A DNA stretch of 64,000 nucleotides from Torymus aiolomorphi (GCA_036365515.1 CM070877.1:59383975-59447974), one strand, 5' to 3'. Shown: positions 30,459-41,526, counted from the first letter of the stretch. Notes: generated by a model not told the origin, from the letters alone. Made by a program: numbers and translations.

Positions 30459-30462
<4 letters not shown>
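29725..30462. repeat. Three tandem copies of a 245-bp repeat
   Basis: Copies start near 29725, 29970 and 30215. Each begins ATAACTATGGGAATTGG and ends TACCAATTTACAAACATAT. They are nearly identical. A fourth copy lies inverted at 27536-27790. Each unit contains ATTATTTCTTTAGTCAC (one base shorter in the first) and several TTTTGAGGAG/TTTTGAAGAG motifs. They are non-coding and bordered by TA repeats. Confidence 0.9.
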
Positions 30463-30482
<20 letters not shown>

Positions 30483-30496
<14 letters not shown>

Positions 30497-30836
30497 CATC
30501 TGGGACGCATTTTGAGGATTATATAAGTCATATATACCAAATTTTGAGGATTTTGTAAGCATTTTGTGGAGTCTCCTCAAAAGTCCAAAGCACTCGAGAG
30601 GCATTTTGAGGATTTTTCAGCGGTTTCCACAATAGCGTGTTGATACATCGATTTCGGAAATTCCGTGATATTTTTCCGTAAAAGCGGGCGCCGCAGGCGT
30701 CGTGGTGTTAGTCAATAACCTTAGGGTCATTATTTCTTTAGTCACGCGCTTGTTTATTGGTTGTTTATAACAATGTTTATATTTGTGTCACCACTATTGT
30801 ACAAATTCTTTATGAAATCCTCAAAATACCGTATAA

Positions 30837-30838
<2 letters not shown>
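30483..30838. mobile_element. TA-embedded element with TTTTGAGGATT ends
   Basis: About 355 bp between two TA microsatellites (30460-30492 and 30839-30876). The left end has GCATTTTGAGGATTA and the right end ends in the complement of GGTATTTTGAGGATTT, so the ends are weak inverted repeats. It contains AGGGTCATTATTTCTTTAGT at ~30723. It is probably related to the 245-bp repeat and the MITE beside it. Confidence 0.5.
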
Positions 30839-30874
<36 letters not shown>

Positions 30875-30878
<4 letters not shown>

Positions 30879-31099
30879 CTCAAAAGGGGTTTATAAGCCC
30901 GTTTTTTATATACAGGGGTTTATCGAGCCCGATTTTGATTATGCAGCCCGGGCTTCATAATATTTCTGAATATAGGGGTTTATGCGGCCCGACCTAGAGT
31001 CTACAACCCCAGGGTCCATTATTTCTTTAGTCACTTACCATAGGGATCTCTGGGCTGTAGGTACTAATATACAGTCTTGGGCTACATAAACCCCGATAA

Positions 31100-31110
<11 letters not shown>
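30875..31110. mobile_element. TA-embedded MITE, copy B
   Basis: The second copy of the MITE at 17464-17700, in the same orientation, with only scattered substitutions. It also sits between TA microsatellites. Confidence 0.8.
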
Positions 31111-31124
<14 letters not shown>

Positions 31125-31131
<7 letters not shown>

Positions 31132-31330
31132 AGCATATGTAACACCACCTATAGCCTGGCGGAAAAAAATGTTTACTCGTATGTCTTACCTAATCTTTAA
31201 AAAGACTTCTCAAAACGAGATTTTCTCCTGCGACACATTACTATCAACGTAAATATTCATAAGCATATGTATTACCGTCTATACTCGGGCAGACAAATAT
31301 ATATTTTATCTAATCTCTCAAAATAAAATA
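31125..31330. repeat. Dispersed repeat copies 2 and 3
   Basis: Two tandem copies (from 31125 and from ~31258) match the repeat at 26020-26155. The second is partial and ends near ATCTAATCTCTCAAAAT. Confidence 0.65.
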
Positions 31331-31999
31331 AAATTTTTAAAAGTTTACATGTTTATTTTTTCATCACCCTATCAAAACATCCTCTCACCTTTATCGTTTA
31401 ATAGATTCAATTTTCAAAATTTATTTAAATATTATTAATTCACATTTTATTTATTTATATATTTAGAAAACAACATTTTTCTTTTTAGATCAGTATTTGT
31501 GTAAAAAAACAACAATATGTAAATTTATGCAAATTTTTTAAAAATTCACCACCCAGCACCACCCTCTCCTCACTCCCATATATCACCTCCCATATCACCA
31601 CCCACCTCCCACCTCCCATCTGCGAGATCCGTACCTCAAATCCGTCGAAATCATACCCGCTCCGATAATATTCAAATTTATGCAAATTTATGCAAATATA
31701 CACCATCTCCCATCAATACCCACCTCCCACCTCCCATCTGCCAGAATCGTACCCGAAGACCCCACCACACACACACACACACACACACATCCTTATCTAC
31801 ACAATGAAGTCACTGGCATCAAGACACTGTTATCTTCCCTCCCATCTGCCAGAAACGTACCCGAAGCTGGCGCCAAGACTCCCTTATCTCCCCTTCCTTA
31901 TCTCCCTATGACGTCACACAGTGTCTGCCAGTGTACCTCTACTAGTCATCTGAAAAATGATCATCAATTTAAAATTAAATACTAAAACAGTTAAATATA
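31331..31999. other. No gene; CCACCTCCCA-rich and (CA)n tracts
   Basis: AT-rich sequence is followed by a C-rich duplicated block (CACCTCCCACCTCCCATCTG at ~31600-31625 and 31720-31745) and a CA microsatellite at 31767-31790. Frames over it are compositional. Confidence 0.6.
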
Positions 32000-32005
32000 T
32001 TCATT

Positions 32006-33011
32006 TTACAAACAGTTACCTTCATAATTATTCAAAACTAAATTTGAATCAGTAGCATGCGTATCTTCAGAATGAGTAGTTGTACTTGAGTTATTTTTTG
32101 TACAAATCTCAAGTACAGTATTATCATCAGTATTAATATCTTCAAGTTTCAAAGAGGGAGTATCTTTCGACATATTATCAACAGTGTCCATATTTATTGT
32201 AGGAAGATTACTCTCCTCTGTAAAAATAAGTATATTAAATTAATGTTATCATATATTTGAAATAATAAATTACTTTTTGAAGAATCTTAAAACTTACTAA
32301 AAGTATCATTTATAGTTGAATATATGCTATCAGCTGCAATGTCTCCATTTTCATTAGGAATAACTGCTATAACAGCCACAGTTCTTTGCTGTTCAGAATC
32401 ATCACAAAATTCAATTTCTTTCATCAGAGAACTTGAAATTATTTCTACGTCATCTATACCTGTAACTAAACTTTCTTCGAAGCAGATATCTGCATTTTCT
32501 CTATCGAAACCATACCTCTCTCCGATACATCTGAATTGCACATACTGCTTACATTTTCTTTATCTGTAACATGAATACTATTTATATCTGAATCTTACAA
32601 CAATGTTTGCACAATACAATATTCACTTAACTATCTCTTCTTCTTCCATTTCTGTCAGTCGTTGCAGGGCCTTTCTTGCATTCTATTGGTGACAGACCTT
32701 TTAATTTTGCAAAAAGAATACTTTTTGGGATTCCAAAATCATTTGCAGCCTCTCTTAGTGTCTGTCCTTTTGCCATTGCATCAAGAGCTTGTACAATCCC
32801 TTCGATGGTGTAAGACTTCTTTCGACTGTTTTTTTTCTTGTTACTTTTTCTCTTAATAGTTGTCTTTTTGACACCTTTTAACTTTACACCTTCCTTTTTA
32901 CTTGTCGGCTCTGTATTTTTCTTTTCACTGATCTTATTTGCGTTACTCTTGTTATCTCTAACCCTCCTTTTTTTGTTTTACTTCTCATTTTCAAATGCCA
33001 GTGTAGAGAGG
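32006..33011 (-). pseudogene. Spliced gene with pipsqueak-type HTH domain, decayed
   Basis: A TTTCATTACAG acceptor at ~33012 precedes a basic N-terminal part (KKEGVKLKGVKKTTIKRKSN) and a psq/CENP-B-type HTH (YTIEGIVQALDAMAKGQTL.., AANDFGIPKSILFAKLKG, near 32830-32670). Then GPAT and, one base out of frame, LTEMEEEEIVK followed by TGA where this family has Trp. An acidic C-terminal part follows (32541-32305), with a GTAAGT donor, an ~88-bp intron and a last exon to TAA at 32006. Frameshifts near 32960 and 32665 plus the TGA make it a pseudogene. Such domains occur in DNA-binding regulators and pogo-type transposases. Confidence 0.6.
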
Positions 33012-33514
33012 ACCTGTAATGAAAATCACACGTATTAATACTTGTATTTTATTTTTATAGTTAATATTTAAAATTTAAGTTATTATTTATTAACAAGTGC
33101 ATAGGTATACTTACTTATCTAAACTACAATTGTGAGCTTAGAAATTTCGCCGCTGCTCCACTACGAATTTTTGAGTGAAAAACACTGTTAAATACAAGAA
33201 GTGTTTATCGCGAAAAAGTTTAATAAACACCTTGGTACTGTTCTTTTACTTTTTCCGAGTTTTAGAGAGATAATCGTTCGAAAACTGTGTATCTTCACAG
33301 CGTAATTTTGTCCAGGTAATGCTCGGTTGCTTTGCACGAGGTAGCTGTAGCGGGGCACGCAATTTTAAAATAAAAAATAATAATTCTGGAGTAAAAATAA
33401 TTTGTAACTTAATTGTAAGTACACTACAAATTATATAAAACAATATTTTGATGTTATTAAAGACGTTTTTTATTTTTTTCATCAATAAAGTAAATATTGA
33501 AATTTCTACAATCC
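33012..33514. other. No gene seen, AT rich
   Basis: This interval would contain upstream parts of the psq gene if any. I see only AT-rich sequence and a short compositional frame (33246-33485). Confidence 0.4.
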
Positions 33515-33869
33515 ATTGTAAAGTCTTGGAAATCGAGGAATATACTTTTATAATTTAATTGATAATCAATAGTTGAATTATATTACCTTTTCCCCTTGGT
33601 GTAGGTTCCCGAAATGAAGCAATCACAATTTTGGAATTAGTTAGGGTTTGCTTATTGCTATAAGATTTCTTCTATAAAATGACCTGGTTAGTAATTGCCT
33701 TTACAATAACTCTATTCGATTTATTCGATTAATGTGTATAATTTATTCGTTGACTGAGTTATATATACGCGGGTTATTAGTACCGATGGTTTTATTAATT
33801 ACATTGATATAAGTATTTTCACGTAAACTGCTATAGGCTCGTATTGGCCTGTACAAAATATTCGCTACT
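33515..33869 (-). repeat. 3' LTR of gypsy-2
   Basis: 355 bp, over 90 percent identical by eye to 38884-39238. Contains ATTGATAATCAATAGTTG and TTATTCGATTTATTCGATTAA motifs. Confidence 0.9.
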
Positions 33870-34330
33870 CAATGCTAAATGCAGTTTTATGTATATCGCT
33901 TGGTTTCATAGGAATTTGGTGAAAATCGGTTTTAAATCTATAACATGATAGAACTTATTTTTTCCTAATTTATCGAATATTTCTGTAATATTTGGGGGTA
34001 AATATGGATCTGGAACCGTCTTTTCATTTAGTTTTCTATAATCTATTACTAAACGCCACCGTTTTTTCCGTCTGCTAACTGTTTTTTCGCTACAATCCAT
34101 GCTGGAACGTTAAAAGCACTTTTTGAGTTTATAACTAGGTTATTTGTTATTAATTTTTGAGTTTCTTCTATCGTGATTTCTTTTAATTTATGGGGTAAAG
34201 GAAATTGCTTTACGTATACGGGTTTATCGTCGGCTAAATTTATTTCATGTTGTTCTACGTTACATGATCCTAAACTATCCCCCTCTAGCCAGAATATATT
34301 TTTATTTTTCAATACTTGATCTTTAATCAT
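33870..34330 (-). pseudogene. Gypsy-2 RT N-terminal part
   Basis: Motifs in order: DKPVYVKQFPLPHKLKEI, INSKSAFNVPAWIVAKK, then after a shift RWRLVIDYRKLNEKTVPDPY, ITEIFDKLGKNKFYHVIDL, and after a second shift FHQIPMKPSDIHKTAFSI. These cover fingers and the first part of the palm. The YxDD box and everything after are absent, because the 3' LTR begins right after. Two frameshifts within 430 bp. Confidence 0.88.
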
Positions 34331-34413
34331 TGTTTTACTACCTTCAGGTAAGTTTTGGTAATGTATTTTTTCAAGTAATTTCTCTTCTCGATTAAATTCC
34401 TTTAAATCCTGTC

Positions 34414-35470
34414 TTAAATCCTTTTTTCCATAAAATTTATTGATTCCAAATTTAAAATCTCATTTTCGTCTATGCTAAACTCATCTGTTATTTGAAAACC
34501 TTCAGGCAAATCATCTATTTCATAAGAAATAAAATTATACTCTTTTTCGTTTCCATAAATTTTATTATACTCTTCGAAATCTACTTCTGTTCTCTTATTT
34601 ATTATTATCAAAAATTGTTTATAGTCTGTTGATCCGATTTTCTCAAAATCTATTGTCTAGTCCTTATTTTCAATAGCAATATTAATATTATTTATTAATG
34701 ACTTGATATTATTTTCGTTATTTTCCAAAATTTCCTCGTAATGTAAATCATTTATATTTTCTGGTAGAATTTCATTTAGCATTTTCTGTTGTAAATTCTT
34801 TCCTTCTGCCTCTAATCTTGGAATCGTATTTAAAATTTTTGTAACGTCATCGTAAAATGCTATTTCTGAACTTATATTTACTTCATTTTTATTGATTAAC
34901 TCGGCTTCGTATGATATTAAACAAGATGATTTTTCCATTTCATCCTCAATTTGAAAATTTTCAGTTTTTTCGTTTACTTGTACTAATTGTTCACAATTCT
35001 TATGAATTACAGGTGTTAAATTTTGTTTTTCAATCGTATTTTCCAACATTTTCTTTAAAAATTCCTTTTGTTCTATCGTTACTCTTGATTTAATTTCTTT
35101 ATCCGTTTTTTGTGGGTTTTCAATTACTATATTAAGATTATGATTTAGTTTATGGGCTGGTTTTAGCTTGATTTTGTTATTATTTATTTGTAAATAGCCC
35201 TCGTCTAGTCTTAATTTTTGTTCAGTAAGAATTTTGATTCCTAAAATCCCGTCGTAATGTAGACAAAAACTTTGTGGTGCTACATGAAAATCAATATTCA
35301 GTCCGTTTATGTTCATTTTTATTACTCCTAATGTTTCAATCATCTTATCCGTGATACTGGATAAATGAACTTTTCTATTTTCTAAAATGATGTTGGAAGG
35401 TATCTGATTTCCTTTGATTTAATTGAGCTCCACTATGTACGGGTAAATTACATATTTTATTTGTATAAGG
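34414..35470 (-). pseudogene. Gypsy-2 protease and PR-RT linker
   Basis: The protease start near 35440 reads LPVHSGAQLN, where DTGA is expected, so the catalytic Asp is lost (HSGA). After a frameshift the frame follows with SSITDKMIETLGVIKMNING, FHVAP and YDGILGIKIL (retropepsin C-terminal half). A long Glu/Asn-rich linker fills 34657-35230 and a last piece spans 34611-34414 (LPEGFQITDEFSIDENEIL). The linker to RT is longer than usual. No further domain recognised. Confidence 0.7.
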
Positions 35471-35838
35471 ATTCTCTATTTTGATATACTGAAGCGAGTT
35501 TTCCAATTTCAGAAAATACATTGCAATCTTGGTCGCCGTTATTCTTTCTTGTATTCTTTCCTTTTCAACACTATTTATTTCGGGTTCGTTAAAATCAATT
35601 AAGTCTATTTCGTCAACACTTTTATTTTCCTATTTGTTGGTTGTCTGATTTTTCTTCATGTTTTCATTAATATCACTTAAATTTTTTGAAATTAATAAAT
35701 CGATGTCCGTATCTTTCCCTTCGTTGCGATTTATATTTACGATATTATCTTTATTAAATGAACTTACTTTAATATCTGCGCTATTTTCGAGTGGTTTTTT
35801 ATTAATCCTTCTAGTCCACTCATTTCCACAAGAATTTG

Positions 35839-37335
35839 TTAGTTTTTCGAATTTTGTTGATTAAATACTACTCTCGAAGTACATTCTTCGGTTGTATGGT
35901 TCGTGCTTTTACATATTTTACAAAATTTATCTGATTTATTTTGGAGTATCTTTATTTCATGGCAATTGTCTATTTGATGCCCATTTTTATTGCAATAAGT
36001 GCATTTAATTTGTGCCGTCAGACTTTTTAATTTTCTACAATCTTCCAACTTATGCCCGGTGAATTTACAATATTCGCATTTTATACTCTGTGTATTAGTT
36101 TCCCCGATAGTTACTATTTGAATTATTTGAGGAATGATGACCATTTTGATGATTTGTTCGGAAAAATCCGTTTCTATTTTTATCCCGGTGTTCATAGGGT
36201 TTATTTAAAGAATTGTAGTTGTTGCTTGGGAACGTACTTTGCTTATTATTACTCGTTTTTCTCTAAGTTTTCGCTGAATGTCCTGGCATGTTACAAAATT
36301 GACAAATTTCTTTATTCTGAGAGTTTTGTTGTCTATTTAGCATAATTAAAACTTTTACGCTCACGCAATCCGCGGTTTCGTGACCTTCATCCGCACATAT
36401 CGCGCACCATATCGTTGTTTTGTTTATCGTGCAGTATTTCGTTGAGTGCCCGAGGTTGTTGCACTTCTTACATAATGCTGACGGACAATTTTTAGCCGTG
36501 TGTAACGCGCTGCTACAGACTTCGCATGATTCCGTAATTCTTGCCGAATTACTGCACGTAAGCGGGATCGTGTCCTTTTTCCTTACATTTCCAACCTTTG
36601 TGTAACCTCATGCCCCATATTTTGGCAATATTGATAATGATTACTCGACATCGTATTTAATTTACACGCGTCTACTGAGTGGCCTTCCGTACTACACAAT
36701 TTGCAAATTAATTTTATTACATGCTTAGCTGTTCTGCAATGATATGATACATGCTCTTTACTTTTACAGTAGGCACATGAAGCTTTCATGCAAAATAATG
36801 CTTCGTGATTTATTTCCCTACATAATTGGCAAAAAACTGATTTACTTTTATTTGGATTTGGGGCTTCGAAATTAAACAATATACTTGTAGTATCATTCCT
36901 TAAGCTATTTTGTTTTTTTAAGTTTGATTCAATTTCAATAGCTTTTTGTATTGCGTTATACATGTTTTGGTGTTCTCCGAGTTCTATTCGAATTTCTTGC
37001 TTGAATCCTTTTTTAAAACTGCTGAGTATTTCGTTTTCTAATCCTGCTTTAAATGCTGCTAATATTTCTGCTGTTACGTTTGGTTCTAATTTTTTTAATT
37101 CCATTATTTGTGTGCCTAATACTCGTAAATTGTTTGCAAAACGTAGTATATCTTCATCTAATCTTTGAATTTGTTGTATTAGTTTTCCGTATAACGAATG
37201 TATATTATCCGTCGATGGATATATTTTACGTATGGTTTGAATAAACGTCTCGATATCTGCGATCTCTACATTTGCTAATGCTTTATAAGTTTCGCCTTTG
37301 AGTTTTATTTTGAGAATCTGAACTAGGTTCTGCAT
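35839..37335 (-). pseudogene. Gypsy-2 gag: capsid followed by about twelve CCHC knuckles
   Basis: The capsid part (37335 to ~36840) has IETFIQTIRKIYPSTDNIH, GKLIQQIQRLDEDILRFANN and VTAEILAAFKAGLENEIL. A chain of C-x2-C-x4-H-x4-C units follows: CQLCREINHEALFC, CAYCKSKEHVSYHC, CKLCSTEGHSVDAC, two degenerate units around 36620, then CEVCSSALHTAKNC, CKKCNNLGHSTKYC, CAICADEGHETADC, CQFCNMPGHSAKT with TAG at the last Cys, then CEYC/CKYC..HKLEDC, CTYCNKNGHQIDNC and CKICKSTNHTTEEC. Nine of twelve are intact. Three frameshifts or stops. Knuckles bind RNA; most gags have one to three. Confidence 0.8.
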
Positions 37336-38109
37336 CGTTATTCGATATTATTCTTTTTGCTTGTTTTAGTTTTTCTACAATATATATTCATCAAGTGGAA
37401 TATTTTTCCCGTCAAAATCCGGGACTAATTTTGCAACTTCTTTAAGTGGTAATTTTAATGTTTGGTTTGTCATTTCTGGTTCAAGCTCAATTAAGGTTTG
37501 AATTATTGGAATTTCTCCCTGTTCGTTATTATTCAAGTAGTTATCTCTAGCTAAAATCAAACTTTGTTCATTGAGTAATCCGTCTATGTCCGTGTATTCG
37601 CTTTGCCTGCCGTTTTCAAAATATATTGAATCGTCAAAAAATGCAGGGCTCTGACTTGGTGTATTCGGTGTATGAAAATTAGTTGGTGGTGTAATATCCT
37701 GTTTTAATTCCGGAATTAAAAGATTATTTATATTTTTTGTAGATTTATTTCCGTCTATTAAATCTTGTGTAGAGTCTGTAATGTTCTCGTTTTGTTCTAA
37801 GTTAGCTGTAATTTATGAATCTAGTTTCTCTGATACGTTAAGATCTGCTTTTGAAGTCGTTGGAATTGAAGCTTTTTCCGTATTTTCCTCTGTTTTTGAG
37901 TCAATTGGTACGTTAACGTAAGTATGTGATACATTTTTAGGCAAGTTTATGCTCGGAGGTGATCTTGGAACTCTGGGTTTCCTTCCAAAAATATTAGCTT
38001 CTTTATTTTTCTCGTCTATTTGCTTTTTGAGTTCTGGATTTCTTTTGGACATCTGTCTGGTTAAAATCCCTTCGTTTCCCTTATTTCCTACACCTTTCTG
38101 ATTTGACAT
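37336..38109 (-). pseudogene. Gypsy-2 gag N-terminal region
   Basis: ATG at 38109 starts a hydrophilic, Lys/Ser-rich region (MSNQKGVGNKGNEGILTRQM, TAA at 37815). A later frame 37560-37375 carries the entry to the capsid, EVAKLVPDFDGKNIPLDEYI, typical of gypsy Gag. Stops between 37815 and 37560 and a shift at ~37370 break it. Together with 35839-37335 it once formed a single long Gag. Confidence 0.7.
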
Positions 38110-38883
38110 GACATATTACTCCTTTGCTTATAATATACTTAATATTTTTGGTTAGATATGTTTATGTCATAAGTTCAACTATTTTTTTGTGTTTATTTTT
38201 TTTTGCAATTGTTCACTTAACAATATAATTTATTTATTTATTTGATACTTCTATATCTCGATTGCTTAGGTTTCTATTTCCTAGTATTTCAATGTTTTAT
38301 CTTTTATTATTTAAGATGCAATATTTTTTTATGCAATGACTTTTTATTTAAAGAAAAATTTTGTATGTTATTATACACAATCTCTTCATTTGTGGATGGC
38401 TATTAGGCTAATTCTTATTTTTCACGTAATGTATTTTTGATTTATTTTATAATTACTCTGAACTGTGTAAGTATACTTTGTTATTATAATGTTCTTGTTT
38501 ATATATTGTAATATTATTTGATTATTTTTTCCTTAAATCCTCTTATTATTGATTTTTTCAATTTTCTCATTAGTATTTTTCGTGAAATATATTTTGATTT
38601 CACTATGTAAATTTATCTTGTCACTTTCTATTGCAGCTATATATTTGTTATATAATGTGTTGTTAATAACTCGATGAGTCGTACTTGCTTATCTTCCGAA
38701 GTTTGGGCGATTCATGCTACAATGATCCCCCAACTTCTTACTGCAAAGCAAGAAGCTCGGACTTATTCTATATTAGTTATCAATGTTATAAGAGTATTTT
38801 CCCTTCTCCCAAGAACTTATTTTAAAGATTTATCGTTTGATCGAGACGATCTAGTGAACTTACGTTCAATTTGTACCGGAACC
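38110..38883 (-). other. Gypsy-2 5' leader
   Basis: AT-rich non-coding sequence lies between the gag ATG and the 5' LTR. Just inside the LTR the minus strand reads TGGTTCCGGTACA, a likely primer-binding site. A plus-strand frame at 38674-38922 crosses into the LTR and is not a gene. Confidence 0.55.
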
Positions 38884-39238
38884 ACTGTTAAGTCTCGGAA
38901 ATCGAGGAATATACTTTTATAATTTAGTTGATAATCAATAGTTGAATTTTAGTACCTTTTCCCCATGGTGCAGGTTCTCGAAATGAATCAATCACACTTT
39001 TTGAATTAATTAGGATTTGTTTATTACTATAAGATTTCTTCTATAAAATGACCTGGCTAGTAATTGCCTTTACCATAACTCTATTCGATTTATTCGATTA
39101 ATGTGAATAACTTATTCGTTGACTGAATTATATATACGCGAGTGATTAGTACCGATGGTTTTATTAATTAAATTGATATAAGTATTTTCACGTAAACTGC
39201 TATAGACTCGTATTGGCCTGTACAAAATATTCGCTACT
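38884..39238 (-). repeat. 5' LTR of gypsy-2
   Basis: Partner of 33515-33869, the same length to the base. Confidence 0.9.
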
Positions 39239-39925
39239 CCTATTGTCGGCCGGAGAAGTGCAGAGCTCACGATCTGTTGCACGATTGCCGACGTGTATGG
39301 CGTACATTGTCGTATTTAGTACACAGTTAATTTAGGTTAAAGATGATTTCGAGATTTCGAGATTTCGAGAGATCATCTTTTAAACAAGTTAAATGAGCGC
39401 AAGCCGTAAGTAATTCGATTGCGGCATTTGGAAGTGCTGAATTCACAAATACTGCTGCACGTATACTTTTCGATTGCCTGCTTCATCGCGGTGTCATGTG
39501 TACAAAATGCGAATATACATAGTTTCTACATTCGAGAAAATCACTGACGCAATTCTTAGTTTTGTTTTGAATGATACGTCACCGGACGTAACAACATAGC
39601 TCAAGCGATAAAATTTTGTCGATTCGGCCTACGTATTTTAGATTATTATTTTATTATTAATCTAAGTTATAAATCAATATATCTTTGATAAAAGTTTAAG
39701 AGTAAACTACCAAATGAAATAAATTCATGTAAATTTTTATTATCCATAAAGATTTTTTCACAATAAATGCAATTATTTCTTGTTGTCCAGCTAGCGGTAT
39801 GATTTTTTGGTTTGTCCTTGTACTGGGTACTTTAAATTGTTTCTCTGGAAATTTAAACTTTTAGCTAAATAGAAATTCCAAAGTTTAATTTTGGGGCACA
39901 TTCATAAAGCCCATTTTGCTTCCTC
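39239..39925. other. No gene seen
   Basis: Mostly AT rich. A small palindromic tract, GATGATTTCGAGATTTCGAG ... ATCATCTTTT, lies at 39342-39379. No coding or RNA signal recognised. Confidence 0.4.
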
Positions 39926-41350
39926 CTACACTGAAAAAAAAAAAAGTCTAAAATAGCCGTAGGCCCCACTGTGAATTTTGCTTTACACCTCCAAAGCAAT
40001 TTTTGCTTGGCATAAAAACAATTTAAGCCTGTGTCTCCAGTGCGATCTACTTAACTCTCAAAGCGTTACCGACCGGGCGGTACTAAAGCATATATTACCT
40101 GACAGCACCGCAGTTTTTCGCGTCTACGTGTCGGAATGTATCCAATGCATGATCTACGTGTTCGGGGTGGCCGATGATGGAGTCTAGGTAGTGCGCTGAG
40201 TAGGTTTTTGTGTCTAGGTGTCGTAACGTATCCAAAGAGTGATCTCGGTGTTTGAGGTCGCCGATGATGGAGTCGAGGAAGTGCACTCCGTAGGTTTCTG
40301 TGTCTAGGTGTCGAAATGTACCCAATGCGTTGTCTAGGTGTTCCGGATCGCCGATGATGGAGTCTAGGTGTACGCTCCATAGGTTTTTGTGTTCAGGTGG
40401 TGGAACATGTCCAAGGCATGGTCTAGGAGTTGGAGGTCGCGGTAATGGAGTCTAGATTGTGCGCTCCGTAGTTTTTTGCGTCTACATGTCGAAACGCATA
40501 CGATGCGTGGTCCAGGTGTTCGTGGTCGCCGATGATAGAGTCTAGGAAGTGCGCTCCTTAGGTTTTTGTGTCCAGGTGATGGAACATGTCCAAGGCGTGG
40601 TCTAGGTGTTCGAAGTCGCCGATAATGGAGTCTAGATCATGCGCTCCGTAGTTTTTCGCGTCTACGTATCGGAACGCATATCATGCGTGGTCCAGGAGTT
40701 CGTGGTCGCTGATGATGGAGTCTAGGACGTGCGCTCCGTAGATTTTTGAGTCTGAGTGTCGGGACGTGTTCGTTTTGACACTTAGACGCAAAAACCTACG
40801 GAGCGCACTTCCTAGACTCCATCGTCGGCGACCTCGAGTACCTAGTCCACGCATTGGGTAAATTTCGATACCTAGACGCAGAAACCTACGGAGCGCACTT
40901 CCTAGACTCCATCATCGGCAACGCCGAATACCTAGACAACGCATTGGGTACATTTCGACAGCTAGACACAGAAACCTACGGAGCGCACTTCCTAGACTCC
41001 ATCATCGGCGACCACGAACACCTGGACCACGCATTGTATACATTACGACATCTAGACGCAAAAACCTACGGAACGCACTTCCTTGACTCCATCATCGGCG
41101 ACCTCGTACACCTAGACCACGCTATGGATACGTTTGACGCCTAGACGTGAGCTATATACATCCATTATTTTCGACTGTTTCTTAGGTTAATTTCTACCGG
41201 CCCTCTGCCAAGCAAATATCTCATTTTACTGCCAAGTAAAAACTGCTTGGGTCGATGAGCAGAAGTTGCTTTACGCCGCTTGCTTGGGTTAGCAAAGCAG
41301 ATTTCGCTTGGGTCCTGAGCAGAAATAGACTTTTTTCTTTTTCAGTGTAG
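39926..41350. mobile_element. TIR element carrying the 90-bp repeat
   Basis: The left end CTACACTGAAAAAAA..AAAGTCTA (39926-39950) mirrors the right end TAGACTTTTTTC..TTCAGTGTAG (41328-41350). TA stands outside CACTG on both sides and the mirror match continues outward (GCTTCCTC). No transposase is present. Between the ends lie CAAGCAAA-rich flanks (AAGCAATTTTTGCTTGG, CTGCTTGGGT) and a 1.05-kb head-to-head array of the 90-bp repeat. Confidence 0.65.
40085..41145. repeat. 90-bp repeat, array 1, head to head
   Basis: About twelve units. Units left of ~40760 point one way and units right of it the other. Read in the coding direction (minus on the left, plus on the right) each unit is 30 codons with LDSIIGDLEHLDHALDTF (1-18) and RHLDAKTYGAHF (19-30) as consensus. 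Codon 19 is CGA. Frames 40095-40325 (minus) and 40854-41144 (plus) are open across several units. Confidence 0.85.
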
Positions 41351-41479
41351 AGGAAGCTTTGTGATAGTAATTTTTTGAGTATTGTATAAACATGTTATAA
41401 TTGTTTTTCGAGGTGTTAGGAATCAAAATACATGATTTTTGAAATATGTCTGTATGGATGTGTGCGCGCGCGCGCGCAC

Positions 41480-41526
<47 letters not shown>

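Larger units (their letters stand above)
33515..39238 (-). mobile_element. Ty3/gypsy retrotransposon 2 (gypsy-2), pol-truncated
   Basis: Two LTRs of 355 bp (33515-33869 and 38884-39238) flank gag, protease and the start of RT in minus orientation. On the minus strand the LTR starts AGTAGCGAATATTTTG and ends ..CTTAACAGT, an AGT-start form seen in errantivirus-like gypsy elements. RT stops after the HKTAFSI motif, joined directly to the 3' LTR, so the rest of pol and any third ORF are deleted. No target duplication was found (flanks ATCC and CCTA). Multiple frameshifts. Confidence 0.9.

Noticed and set aside
31680..31985. Plus-strand frame of ~100 codons rich in Pro, Thr and His
   Set aside because: Produced by CA repeats and CCACCTCCCA tracts.
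33246..33485. 79-codon minus-strand frame
   Set aside because: AT-rich, no domain, no conserved context.
33515..39238. Envelope gene of an errantivirus-type element in gypsy-2
   Set aside because: The AGT-start LTRs suggested an env-bearing lineage, but the deletion from RT to the 3' LTR removes that region and no env-like frame is present.
40085..41145. CRISPR-like spaced repeats
   Set aside because: The units are contiguous tandem copies with no unique spacers, in a eukaryotic transposon.
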